From Entoloma clypeatum (Eukaryota > Basidiomycota > Agaricomycetes > Agaricales > Entolomataceae): a stretch of 64,000 nucleotides of DNA. This document shows, piece by piece, positions 31,841 to 43,363 of this stretch (positions within the stretch are counted from its first letter, which is position 1; the number at the start of each line of letters is the position of its first letter). The notes under the pieces are model-generated. The model did not search any database. It was not told where the DNA came from and worked only from the letters and a program-made list of their open reading frames with translations. Location of the stretch: the NCBI GenBank assembly GCA_963565915.1, contig OY751489.1, positions 3,906,001 through 3,970,000 on the forward strand, given 5' to 3'. The position numbers were made by a program, and so were the translations under genes.

Positions 31841-33043
31841 ATGTCTTACTCGAAGCAGCAGATCTACGCCCACTTCACCACCGAAGAACAACAGACCGAG
31901 TACAACTACTGGGCACAAAACGAGAGACTTGACCCCTTCTCGCAACCAACAGACGCGCAGGAACAGAGATTCCTTAGAGATCTACAGAGGAAATACCCCG
32001 AACGTTTTGCCACCAATTCCGCCGACGAGTCCCCTGACGAATTTACTTTTGACTCCGCGCAGTCAGATACCGAACAGACGCCTAGAACAGGGACTGATTT
32101 TCAACCCCTACCTGTATCCCGAACCCCATCTTCATCCCAACAATCCGACACCTCTCCTACTCCGCAGGTTCTAGACATGGCAGAAGCACCGACAGTACAA
32201 ACAATGGATACATCCAAGATCATCAAAGATCCTGGGATGTTCAAAGACAGACACACCTTCGACGAGTGGTGGAAAGCCACCAAATTATACATCAGGTTCC
32301 AGAAGGGCCTATCCGACGATCAGAAAATTCTTGCGGTGTTATCCCGCATGATGGAAGGGTCCGGTAAACACTGGGCCAGCAACAAGTTAGACGACCTTGC
32401 CACCGATGGCGAGAACATCACCTGGTTAGGTTTCTCAGATGACATCGCTACGCGATTCTCTATTGCCAACAAGTCGGCAGCGGCCAAGGCGAGACTCGAA
32501 GTCCTGAAACAGGAGAAACGCACCATCGACGAATTCTTGGACGAATTCGAAGAACTCTTGAAGCTGTCAAACCTTGGCGAAGAAACTGGGAAATACATCC
32601 TGGAAAAGAACGTCAACCGCAGAATTTCTGAACAAGTGGCTAGCGATGGCAAGACGTACACTGATTACGCAAAGGAGATCCGAAACAAGGGACGACAGAT
32701 GGAGGGACATGCATTAGTCATCCGAGGGGGTGGCGACACACGCACCGGATCGGGCACCACTTATGGTGGTCAAGGCAAAGCCATGGAGATCGACAAAGCA
32801 GGAGTAGCCTGTTGCTACAACTGTCAGCGCTTTGGTCACCTTGCCAAAGACTGCAAAGCCCCAAAGAAGAAAGATGGTCGTAAGTGTTTCAACTGCGACC
32901 AAGAAGGACATATCGCGCGCAACTGCCGCAAGCCGAAGAAGAACTCTGGAAAGATTAGGAAGGTGTCTGATGGAGATACCGATGATGATGAAACCATCAC
33001 TATAGAGACCAATGAGAAGGATTTTCCCGAAGGGTCTGATTAA
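31841..33043 (+). CDS. G2 gag, 400 aa from an upstream ATG
   Basis: It starts MSYSKQQIYAHF; the conserved internal MAEAP start is at 32,177. The capsid region is followed by a Gly-rich linker and two CCHC knuckles ([14 protein letters not shown] and [14 protein letters not shown]), then an acidic tail. It is uninterrupted in this copy. The upstream ATG is shared with G4 but is ACG in G1 and G5, so translation from MAEAP is probably ancestral. It could provide particle shell protein in trans. The -1 slip site of G5 is changed here (GGATTTT in place of GGGTTTT). Confidence 0.8.
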   Translation: MSYSKQQIYAHFTTEEQQTEYNYWAQNERLDPFSQPTDAQEQRFLRDLQRKYPERFATNSADESPDEFTFDSAQSDTEQTPRTGTDFQPLPVSRTPSSSQQSDTSPTPQVLDMAEAPTVQTMDTSKIIKDPGMFKDRHTFDEWWKATKLYIRFQKGLSDDQKILAVLSRMMEGSGKHWASNKLDDLATDGENITWLGFSDDIATRFSIANKSAAAKARLEVLKQEKRTIDEFLDEFEELLKLSNLGEETGKYILEKNVNRRISEQVASDGKTYTDYAKEIRNKGRQMEGHALVIRGGGDTRTGSGTTYGGQGKAMEIDKAGVACCYNCQRFGHLAKDCKAPKKKDGRKCFNCDQEGHIARNCRKPKKNSGKIRKVSDGDTDDDETITIETNEKDFPEGSD

Positions 33044-33084
33044 ACGACGCTAAGTCGCGACCCTTATCCATTAAACAAACTCGC

Positions 33085-36070
33085 TTGCCTGGTGCAGCTA
33101 CAGACAATATAACTTATGTTATCCCTGCAAAGCGAGCCGTTGCGTCAACTAAGATTGTCAAGGGAGATAAACCTCCGAAACGACGAGAGATCAAGCTGCA
33201 AGCTCAGATCAAAACACGACGAGGACCAAAGGCCATTCGACCCGAGGTTGATAGCGGATGTGAACGCACATGCATCCATCCCAGAATAGTACGCGAACAG
33301 AACCTCCCCACACGAGGAATACCGCCCATAGCAATTCTAAATGCGGATGGATCACCAAATCGACAACAAAAAGCGAATCAACTTGCCGAAGTCAAGCTGG
33401 ATTTGGGAACACATCAGGAAACCATGGAAGCGATGGTACTGGACATTGGGAGAACAGACATGCTCTTGGGACATGACTGGTTGGTACACCACAACCCTAC
33501 GATCAATTGGACAACCGGCGCTGTAATGTTCAACCGGTGCCCAACAACATGCCGAACCAAACATTCGGAATTCAGGGTTAACCTTGATGGTCGCAAACAC
33601 TGGGTTCGCATGGTTGAGGTGCGCGACAAAGATGCACCCAAAAAGTCGGATCAGAAATGGAAGCCTGGAGACCCTATATTGGAAGCTGTCACTCCCACAC
33701 CACCTCCCACAACCAAACGACCCTCATATGTTGATCGGTTTACTCACCTCTTCGAGAAGGAGAACTTTGATAAGATCCCGAAGGAAAGGGAATGGGACCA
33801 TGGTATTGAACTTACACCGGACGCACCAAAGGAACTAGGGGGAAACACATATCCCATGACGCAAAAGGAACAGGAGGAATTGGACGCATTCATTGACGAG
33901 GGTCTAGCAACTGGAAAGATCCGCCTGTCCAAATCCCCTTATGCTTCCCCTTGCTTCTTCATCAACAAGAAAGATGGTTCCAAATGATTGGTACAAGATT
34001 ACCGCATGGTCAACAAATTCACGGTCAAAGACAAATTCCCACTCCCTCGCATCTCCGATCTCTTAGACGTGCTGAAAGATGCAGTCTACTTCAATAAGAT
34101 GGACATCATGTGGGGTTACAACAATGTCCGGATTAAGGAGGGCGATGAATGGAAAGCTGCCTTCCTCACCAGTCGAGGATTGTTCGAACCATTGGTCATG
34201 TTTTTTGGTCTTTGCAACTCCCCGGGAACGTTCTCTCAAATGATGGCTAGTCTATTCCGGGACCAGATCCGCCGACGCATCTGCGTGATCTACATGGATG
34301 ACATCGTGGTTATTGGTAAAACCAAGGAAGAACTCGCGCGAAACACCGAAGAAATTCTGCAGATCCTATCGGACAATGACTTGTTCCTAAAGGAGAAGAA
34401 GTGTTTCTGGGAAATAACGAAATGCCCCATATTGGGATATGTCGTTGGTGAAGGACGTGTCGAGATGGAAACCGAGAAGGTGGACACGATCCGAAACTGG
34501 CGAGCACCCACATCAAAAAAGGAAGTCCAGAAGTTCCTTGGGTTTGCTAACTTCTATCGGCGCTTCATTGAAGGATACTCAAACATCGCGAAACCACTTA
34601 CCGCGCTCACAGGCGGCACTGCGTTTACTTGGGGACCAACGGAACAAAAGGCATTTGAAGGTCTCATACAGGCGATCACATCGGCACCAGTCTTGGCACT
34701 ACCAAAACCAGATGGACAGTTCAGGGTCAAAACCAATGCATCGGGCTATGCAATTGGGGCTGTACTCTCCCAAAAACAGGACGACAAATGGCATCCTATC
34801 GCGTTCTTGTCGCGGACCATGTCCGTGGCCGAACAAAATTACGAGATATACGACAAAGAGCTCTTGGCAGTCATGGAAGCACTAGCCTACCATCCTGCAT
34901 GATGTAAAGAAGTACGTAAAGGGTTGCGACACCTGTCAGCGCAACAAGATCAACAGACAGAAACGACATGCTCCGCTACACCCCCATGCAGCACCAAGTC
35001 ATCCATGGGAAGACATAGGGATTGATGTCGTGGGACCGATACCAGAGTCTGATGGAAAGAATGCGATCCTGGTCATCACGGATAGACATTTGAAGATGCT
35101 TCATCTCATTCCGACAACCGTGGAATTATTGGCTGAAGGATTAGCCAAGATCTATCGGGATCAGATATGGAAGCTCCACGGAATCCCCAAGAAAATCATC
35201 AGTGACAGAGGACCACAGTTCGCCGCGAAGTTCATGGAGATACTTTGCCGCATGTTAGGGATCAAAAGGAATCTGTCCACCGCATACCATCCACAGACGG
35301 ATGGACAAGCCGAACAATCGCATCAGGAAACAGAAGCGTTCTTACGAAACTTTGTTAACCATCTGCAAGATGATTGGGCTGAATGGATCGCAATCGCCGA
35401 ATTCCAGTACAATGACAAAGAACATCAGGCGACGAAGCACACACCATTCTATGTCAACTATGGCTTACATCCTTGGAAGGGAGAACTTGTGTTGGAAGAC
35501 ACCAACCCGGCTGCCAACAGCTTCTTGGAAAAACTCAAACAAGCACGAGAAGAAGCCAATGCAGCACTGAAACAGGCACAGGATCAGATGAAGAAGACAG
35601 TTGATACACGACGGAGTCCGTCTCGGGACTACCGCATCGGAGACAAGGTGTGGCTGGAAGGGACTAACATCAGGACTAACCGTCCCTCGAAGAAGCTTGA
35701 CGCACTCCGACATGGACCATTCAAGGTCCTAGAGAAGAAAGGAGCTAGCACGTACCTTCTTGATCTTCCAAAAACTTGGAAAATGATTCACCCTGTGTTC
35801 AACGAGACCCTGTTGTCACCTTACGAAACCCCGAAGTACACCATCCAGAAGAAGAAACCAGCCCCTGATCCGATCATCGTCGAAGGACGAGAAGAGTATC
35901 ATGTGTCCACAATCCTAGACTCTCGAAAGTTCCGTGGAAAGATCCAGTACCTTGTCCAGTGGGAAGGATATGGCCCAGAAGAGAACACATGGGAACCTTG
36001 AGCTAATGTTCAGAACGCTCAAGATTTGATCCGTGATTTTCATCGGCAAAATCCATCGCGTCCACGATAA
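33085..36070 (+). pseudogene. G2 pol with TGA stops and a deletion
   Basis: Protease with VDSGCERTC is intact. A TGA at 33,985-33,987 precedes LVQDYRMVN where G5 has CGA. RT has YMDD near 34,293. RNase H is cut after MEAL at about 34,882 and joined to the integrase region (YHPA). The DDE core ([10 protein letters not shown] and [10 protein letters not shown]) is present from 35,030. The chromodomain stops at a TGA at 35,999-36,001 (WEP-stop), again CGA in the related copies. Confidence 0.88.
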
Positions 36071-36186
36071 AAGATAAACCGCAAAATCCATTTTCCATAC
36101 CGATTTCTGTCACATTGAGTTCCCCGCTCCAACTCTTCTCGCCCAACACGCCGTTCTTCTTATACTTTTCGAACCTCATCTCCACC

Positions 36187-36541
36187 ATGTCCAACATCAC
36201 CACCTCCACCGACGCTTCCGACATCAACCCCACCATTACCACCCTCATTGGCGAAGCGCTCTCCATGCGCGACCAGATCCATGCGCTTGAAACCTCCGTC
36301 GCCGACATCCTCCACCGACAGATGCACATTCGTCTCCACACCCTATCCGACTTGCCAACCGCTCCCACCGCTGAGGAAAAACTTATTATACCAACACCCT
36401 TGCCGTCGAAAATCGACGCCTTCGCCTCGCCGTTCGAGGTTTAGAGTTTGCCACGGCGGTAAACGATGAACTGATAAAGGACTGGGGCAACCGAGCTGAT
36501 CCTACCTGGACCGATCCAAACGGCAACGATGGATGGGAGTA
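36187..36541 (+). pseudogene. G2 3' accessory ORF, frameshifted
   Basis: It matches the 122-aa ORF of G5 up to EEKLI. There a short deletion shifts the frame and gives an early stop near 36,444. The downstream residues (RRLRLAVRGLEFATAVNDEL) remain visible in another frame to a TAG at about 36,541. Confidence 0.75.
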
Positions 36542-36549
36542 GGTAGTCT

Positions 36550-36578
36550 GTGAGGACACAGACCTTGAGGAGAGGAAC
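36550..36578 (+). promoter_or_regulatory. G2 hairpin plus polypurine primer tract
   Basis: GTCTGTG-AGGA-CACAGAC forms a perfect 7-bp stem right after the 3' ORF, followed by GAGGAGAGGAACA next to the LTR. The same hairpin is present in all four related elements. Confidence 0.6.
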
Positions 36579-36579
36579 A

Positions 36580-36949
36580 TGTTACGGACTAACGACTACG
36601 GACATATACACTTACTTTTTCACTTTTACTCATCGGCCCCCGCTTACACATATCGTATTATACTTTATTTCCTTTAGTATACTTCGCTCCCACGCTGACT
36701 CGCTTTCTGCAGCTGTCTGACTCATTCCGCAGTCAGCTTACTCATTAGTACATAGCCTTCCGCAGTCGCCTTACTCATGCGCACTGCCTTCCGCAGTTAC
36801 TGACTCATTCGCTACCGCTCATAGTCAGTACTATATAAACCTCATGTACCATAGCTACATTCCTTAGATTTAGCAATCACATTGCTCTTCGCCTTTCCAT
36901 CTTCCTGCATACTCTGCCCGAACCTTGGAACGGTTTGTTATGCATAACA
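36580..36949 (+). repeat. G2 3' LTR (370 bp)
   Basis: Same length and ends as the 5' LTR. It is preceded by the primer tract GAGGAGAGGAACA. Confidence 0.92.
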
Positions 36950-39900
36950 GTATCCCATCCATTTGACCAAATACTTGTATCCTCTGCCCTGTTGCTTGTG
37001 GGTAAGGATCACTTCCACCTTGTACTCATGTTCTCCTTCAATCAGATCAGGAGGTGGGTTGTGGAAGTTTGGTCTGTGTGTGTCATTTTCCCGATAAGGT
37101 GTCAACAAGGAGGCGTGGAAAACGGGGTGGATCTTCCATTGTTCTGGAAGTTTCAGCTTGTATGTCAGGGGCCCGAGCACCTCGGAAATGGTGAAGGGTC
37201 CTTCTCTTTTGGGTGCCAGTTTTCTGGAAGGGTATCCGATTCGGAGGTTCTTTCCTTCTAGCCACACCTGTTCTCCTTTTCCAAACGGAGTGAAGCCTCC
37301 TGTTGATCTTTCCACCATTACCTGATGGGCCAGTTCATGCACTGCCAGCGCTTCATCTCTTGCTTGTTTTAGCTCTTTGAGCTGTTCTTCTATGCTTGGC
37401 ACATTTGTCTTGTCAAATGCCAATGGTATGTCTCTTGGTTCGTATCCCATCATCAGATAGAATGGGGATCATTTCATCGTGGAGTGGATTCCCTGATTGT
37501 GACAGAACTCCATTGTTGAGTTGTGATCATGCCATGTTTCAGGATTGTTTGAACAGAACATCCGGAAATAGATCTCCAGCTCTTGATTTGCATGTTCTGT
37601 TTCTCCATTGGTTTGGGGGTGATAAGCCGTGCTCATCATCAGTTTGATCCCTAGGAGTCGTCCTAGTTCTTTGAAGACTTGAGAAGCAAATTGTGGCCCT
37701 CTGTCAGACAGAATAGCGTCTGGGAGTCTGAATCTTTGGTACATGTGGTCCAAATAAAGTTTGGCGGTGAGGGTCGCGTCGGTGGTTTTGGTACAAGGGA
37801 TGGAAATTACCCCCTTTGTAGAACCATGGTCTACTATGACCATGATACTGGCAAATCCATTGCTCTCAGATAAGTCTGTGATGAAGTCAATCGTGGTCTG
37901 GGAGAATGGTCTAGCGTCTTTCTGTGCTTTGATCAGCATTAATCCAGGGTTTGTGGGGTGTGTGTTTACTTTCATTTGTTGGCAGGTTGCACATCCTCCA
38001 ACATAATTCTTGACAAACACATACATTCCTGGCCACCAATAGTTCTTCCTGACCAACTCCAGGGTTTTTAGGTGTCCCGGATGTCCGCTTGGTAGGGAGT
38101 CGTGATATTGTTTTGTTATTTCCTGGCGCAGAGTCTTATCTGGCAGTACGTAACATCTGTCATGGAAGAATAATATCCCATCTTCTGTTCTCCATTCTGA
38201 TAAATGGGATTTAATCAGTGGGGTCCCTGATTCTTTTAGGGCGGTGATGGCTTTTGAGAAGAGCTCATTGTTCTCGGTTGCTTTTAGAATATCTCCTTGT
38301 AGCTCAAGGTCCACTGTCTTGACAAAGATGTCATTTGGTAAGACAATAATGTCTTCATTGTCAGTATCTTCTTCAGGTATATGGTCCAGTCGCCTTGACA
38401 AGGCATCCAACTGGATCATTTTTGCTCCTGGGATGTGTACCAATTTTAGCTCAAACTTGGAGAGATACAATCTCCACTGTGCTTGTCGTCTGTTCAACTT
38501 CTGGGGTTCCCGGTAATATGTCAAGTTCTTGTGATCAGATAGAACAACCATTGGAAATGGTGATCCAAGGAGGTAATGCCTCCAGGTTTCCAGTGATCGG
38601 ATAATTCCCAAGAGTTCCCAATTATAAATCTCATAGTTTCTTTCTGCCGCAGAGAATGAATGTGATATATATCCGCAGGGGTGCCAGTCTCCATTTACAT
38701 CTTGTTGGAGCAGTACTGCTCCTGTCGCCCATTTGGATGCATCAGATTCTATGATGAACAGTTTGTCAGTGTTTGGCATTAACAATACCAGTGATTCTGC
38801 GAATTTGTCCTTTAATGTGTCAAATGCTGTCTGGCAGTCTTCATTCCATTCCCATTCTAGATCCTTTTTGGTCAGATCATTCAGGGGTTTGGCAATGTCC
38901 GAGTAATGTCCGATAAATCTTTGATAGAAGTTTCCAAATCCAAGGAAGGATCTGACCTGTTTCACAGTCACAGGTTCTGGCCATTTTACTATCCCCAATA
39001 ACTTAACGGAGTCCATCGCGATTTTGTTTTCTTTGATAATGAGTCCGAGGTACTCGCACTGCCTGACTCCAAATTCGCATTTTTCCAGGTTGAGATAGAG
39101 GTCATTCTCTATCATCTTTCTGAGTATGCGGAGTGTCCATTCGGTGTCGTCTTCATCATTGACTGAGAATATGAAGATGTCATCCAAATAAATGAGCAAC
39201 CATCCTTCTTCAAGTTCTTCTTTGAAGTTTTTGTTCATCATCACCTGGAAGGTGGGCGGCATGCCTGCCAGTCCGAAGAAGGCAACCAAGGGTTCGTACA
39301 ACCCTCGATTGGTTTGGAATACAGCTTTCCATTCATCGCCAGGTTTGATCTGTACGTTGTTGTATCCCCAACACATGTCCAGTTTAGTAAAGACCTTTGC
39401 TCCTTTCAGTTTGTCAAGTAGATCTCCGACCAAGGGTAATGGGTATGTGTTCTTTACCATTCCTTCGTTCAATCGCCAATAGTCCTGACATGGTCTGAGT
39501 TTATCCGAGTCCTTTTTAGCCACAAAGAAAAAGGTGATGCCATGGGTGATTTCGAGGGTCTGATGTACCCCTTTCGAAGGTTCTCATCAAGGAATTCGTC
39601 CAATTTTGTTTGTTCTTCCAGTGACAAAGGATAAACCTTACAGTCTTTCGGGGTGAAGTCCAGTTTTAAGTCAATTGCATGGTCCCACAGTTTGTGTTCC
39701 GGTAATCTCTCAGATGCCGTTTTCTTGAACACCTTCCAATACTGATCGTATCGTTCTGGTAGTTCTTTCTTCAGTTTGTCCGTGGTGTCCATATTGTGTG
39801 AGAGTTTCTGGGAGATCGAGGTTTTGGCTTGGATCCAAATATCCTCAATGGGTTCGTCCATTGCGACATATGTCCTGAACAGGTCGAGGTCATCATCTGT

Positions 39901-41268
39901 TTTCATCTATCCTTTTCAAGATAGGTCCATTTGCCGGTAGAGCTTCCTTTTTTGGTTTAAGGGTCTCTTCATCATCAATTTCTTCTATTGTCACAAAGAT
40001 CCTTTGTTCAGGTTTTTCTTTCATCCATGCTGCAATTGCAATGGGCTTCTTGCCCTTTGACGCTAAGAGCTCATCAAATTTCTTCCTCATGACTCCTGCT
40101 AGGGTCTTCTTGAACCTGGCAGTTTCAATATCTAAGGTTCCTTTTTCCCAATCAATGTTTGGGTTGTATTGTTTCAACCATGGTAAACCCAAAATGGCGG
40201 TTTCCTTTCCAAGTCCAGTGACCAAGAATCTGATGTTGAGTTCTTTGTCATCAATCCAGATCTTCTTCCATGTGCAATGGGTGATTGTCCCTTCATTGTT
40301 CTTTGTTCCATCCACATTGAACACGTGAATGGGCTTTAGTAACGGAATGAGCTCCATTCGGTTTGCTGTGGCGAACTTCTGATCCAAGAAGGTTCCTCCT
40401 GTTCCTGAGTCTATCAGGGCGTTTGTCTTTAGTCTTTCATTGATACTTTCTCCTTCTCCTGACATTGAAATGGAGATCAAGAAAGATTTGTCATTTATGT
40501 CGGCTACAATAAGGAGATTGAAAACTGAGCAGGGGCTGACATTGGTACAGGCCACTTTATTGAAAACCCTGTTTCTCCATTTCGGAGATTAAGGTGTCTT
40601 GTTCCTCATTTGGTAAGTCCTTAAAAATGCCTCGGATATGGGCATATGCGTCGGAAGCTTTTTTGAACGTGTTGTTCGCAACGGGGCTCTTTCCTCCTTT
40701 GTGTGCATCAGCACAATGTCCTGCCTGATGGCAGACAAAGCACAACCCTTTTTTAAAGTGTCTCTTTCTTTGGCAGTAAGCCAGTCAATGTCCATAGTGT
40801 TTGGGTCTGGGGTGAAGTGCATGTTTTGGGGTGCAGGGTTATAGTTAATTTTGAACTTCTTCTTTTCCCCATCGGGTCTAAGCCTTTGAGAGACTGCCTT
40901 GGCTCTCCTCCACTGGTTGTCCAATCTGGACGCCGTGGTGTACCATTCATCAACTGTTCCTGGGACCTTGTCAAGGCCCAAGATCTTGTCTCGGAGTGTG
41001 TGTGGCAACGCCTCCATGAAGTAATCTTTGAGAGATCGCTCCTCTGTGATCAAACTCTCTGCAACCCATAGTTTGAATTTTTCTACGAATTCATTGGCTG
41101 TCATGCCCTCCATCTTTTGCATTTTCATCATAGTCAATGTGTCTCCTTCTTTGTCAACCGGGGAAAACAACTCCTTCAGGTTTTCAATAAAGTCCACATA
41201 TTTCATGTAGGTGGGTACTCCGGCAGTGGTGATGTCTCTGTACCAAGACTCCTTCCACGGCCCGGCAG

Positions 41269-41664
41269 TGTTACGGACTTACCGGTTTGTATGTTACGCA
41301 CTTTTCCCTTGTATTGTACCTTCGTCATTTCTTTGACTCATCGGACCGCTTATTCATTTACCTTTACTCTACCATTCTCCTTTGGTATACTTCGCTCCCG
41401 CGCTGACTCGCACTCCGCAGTCGTCTGACTCACTTCGCACTGCCTTCCGCAGTTACTGACTCATCCGCACTGCCTTCCGCAGCTACTGACTCATCCGCAC
41501 TGCCTTCCGCAGCTACTGACTCACTCGCTACCGCTCGTAGCCAGTACTGTATAAACCCCATGTACCATAGCTACATTCCTTAGATTTAGCAATCACTTTG
41601 CTCTTCGCCTTTCCACTTCCTGCATACTCTGCCCGAACCTTGGAACGGTTTGTTAAGCATAACA
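41269..41664 (+). repeat. G4 5' LTR (396 bp)
   Basis: TGTTACGGACTTACCGG to TTAAGCATAACA. It contains three to four copies of a roughly 27-bp minisatellite with the word ACTCATCCGCACTGCCTTCC. The predicted transcript start AGATTTAGCAA is near 41,583. Confidence 0.92.
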
Positions 41665-42119
41665 AGTTGCTAAATCTTGTTAGGTTCACCCAGAGCGAAG
41701 AGAGCAACTACCAGACGAGTCAAGACGTCGCGCTTCTTTGAAGACTTCACCAGTAACCCATTCAGCACACCAGAAGCCCGACAGGAGGAGCTAAGTCCTC
41801 GAGACAGTATCAATTTTATGCTTATCCAGCAGTACATCGAATCAGAGATCCGTCGCATCCTACAGCAGGTGCTTGACGAAGAACTAGACAACGACGAGCA
41901 TTGCCCCCACGGCGAGATGGCAGAGAGCATCCATCTTGCTCGGCAACACCAGATCGCGCGTTACAACGCCCGACAGAACGAACTCGAAAGCTTTCGTATT
42001 CAAGAAGGACCTCAGACAGGTCGGATCACAGAGATCAGAGAGTTTATTGGTGTCCAGACAACCGTTATCAGAAGATTGATTAGGACGCTCACATCGAGAC
42101 GTCCCAGAGCTACATCATC

Positions 42120-43322
42120 ATGTCTTACTCGAAGCAGCAGATCTACGCCCACTTCACCATCGAAGAACAACAGACCGAGTACAACTACTGGGCACGAAAC
42201 GAGAGACTTGACCCCTTCTCAAGACCAACAGACGCGCAGGAACAGAGATTCCTTAGAGATTTACAGAGGAAATACTCTGAACGTTTTGCCACCGATTCCG
42301 CCGACGAGTCCCCTGACGAATTTACTTTTGACTCCGCGCAGTCAGATATCGAACAGACGCCTAGAACAGGGACTCATTTTCAATTCTTACCTGTATCCCG
42401 AACCCCATCTTCATCCCAACAACCCGACTCCTCTTCTCCTCCGCAGACTCTAAACATGGCAGAAGCTCCGGCTGTACAAACAATGGATACATCCAAGATC
42501 ATCAAGGATCCTGGGATGTTCAAGGACAGATACACCTTTGACGAGTGGTGGAAAGCCACCAAACTATACATCAGGTTCCAAAAGAGCCTCACAGACGATC
42601 AGAAGATTCTTGCGGTGTTATCCCACATGATGGAAGGGTCCGGCAGACACTGGGCCAGTAACAAGTTAGACGCTCTTGCTGTTGACAACGAGAACATCAC
42701 CTGGCTAGGTTTTTCCGATGATATCGCCACACGATTCTCCATCGCCAACAAGTTGGTCGCTGCCAAAGCCAGACTTGAAGTCCTGAAACAAGAGAAACGT
42801 ACCGTTGATGAATTCTTGGATGAATTTGAAGAACTCTTGAAGCTGTCAAACCTTGGCGAAGAAACTGGGAAATACATCCTAGAGAAAAACGTCAACCGCA
42901 GAATCTCTGAACAAGTGGCTAGCGATGGCAAGATGTACACCGATTACGCAAAGGAGATCCAAAACAAGGGACGACAGATGGAAGGACATGCACTGGTCAT
43001 CTGAGGTGGCGGCGACATGCGCACCGGATCGGGTACCACTTATGGTGGTCAGGGCAAAGCCATGGAAATCGACAAAGCAGGAGTAGCCCATTGCTACAAC
43101 TGTCAACGCTTCGGTCATCTGGCTAAAGACTGTAGCGCTCCAAAGAAGAAAGATGGTCGCAAGTGTTTCAACTGTGACCAAGAAGGCCATATCGCGTGCA
43201 ACTGCTGCAAGCCGAAGAAGAACTCCGGAAGGGTTAGGAAGGTGTCCGAGGAAGATGCCGAGAATGATGAAACCACAATCTTAGAAGCCGACGAGAAGGA
43301 TTTTCCCGAAGGGTCCGATTAA
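42120..43322 (+). pseudogene. G4 gag with premature TGA
   Basis: It starts MSYSKQQIYAHF and is open for 294 codons to a TGA at 43,002-43,004, just after HALVI. The zinc-knuckle part follows to 43,322. The stop and surrounding sequence are shared with G1. The upstream overlapping frame (41,677-42,453) is also open. Confidence 0.85.
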
Positions 43323-43363
43323 ACGACGCTAAGTCGCGACCCTTATCTATTAAACGGACTTGC

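Larger units (their letters stand above)
31016..36949 (+). mobile_element. Ty3/gypsy chromovirus G2, defective, TSD GTATC
   Basis: LTRs 31016-31385 and 36580-36949 are flanked by perfect GTATC duplications (31011-31015 and 36950-36954). It is inserted in the chromodomain of G3. Gag is full length. Pol has an in-frame TGA before RT, a deletion of about 620 bp removing the end of RNase H and the integrase zinc region, and a TGA in the chromodomain. The 3' ORF is frameshifted. The two LTRs differ at only four positions, so insertion was fairly recent. Confidence 0.93.
30921..40555 (-). pseudogene. G3 pol: protease, RT, RNase H, integrase, chromodomain; split by G2
   Basis: Protease carries ALIDSGTGGTFLD near 40,420. 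RT has a YLDD box near 39,190 and QDYWRLNEG near 39,470, with a frameshift near 39,520. RNase H shows ESDASKWATGAV near 38,740. Integrase shows the CATC zinc pair near 37,990, [17 protein letters not shown] and HPQTNGETEHANQELE. A TGA interrupts near 37,470. The C-terminal chromodomain (YKYLVKWMGY) is cut by G2 after 36,955 and resumes at 31,015 as PSSNNTWEPESNL. It ends in a TGA at 30,921-30,923. G3 pol is clearly a different lineage from the G1/G2/G4/G5 family. Confidence 0.88.
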
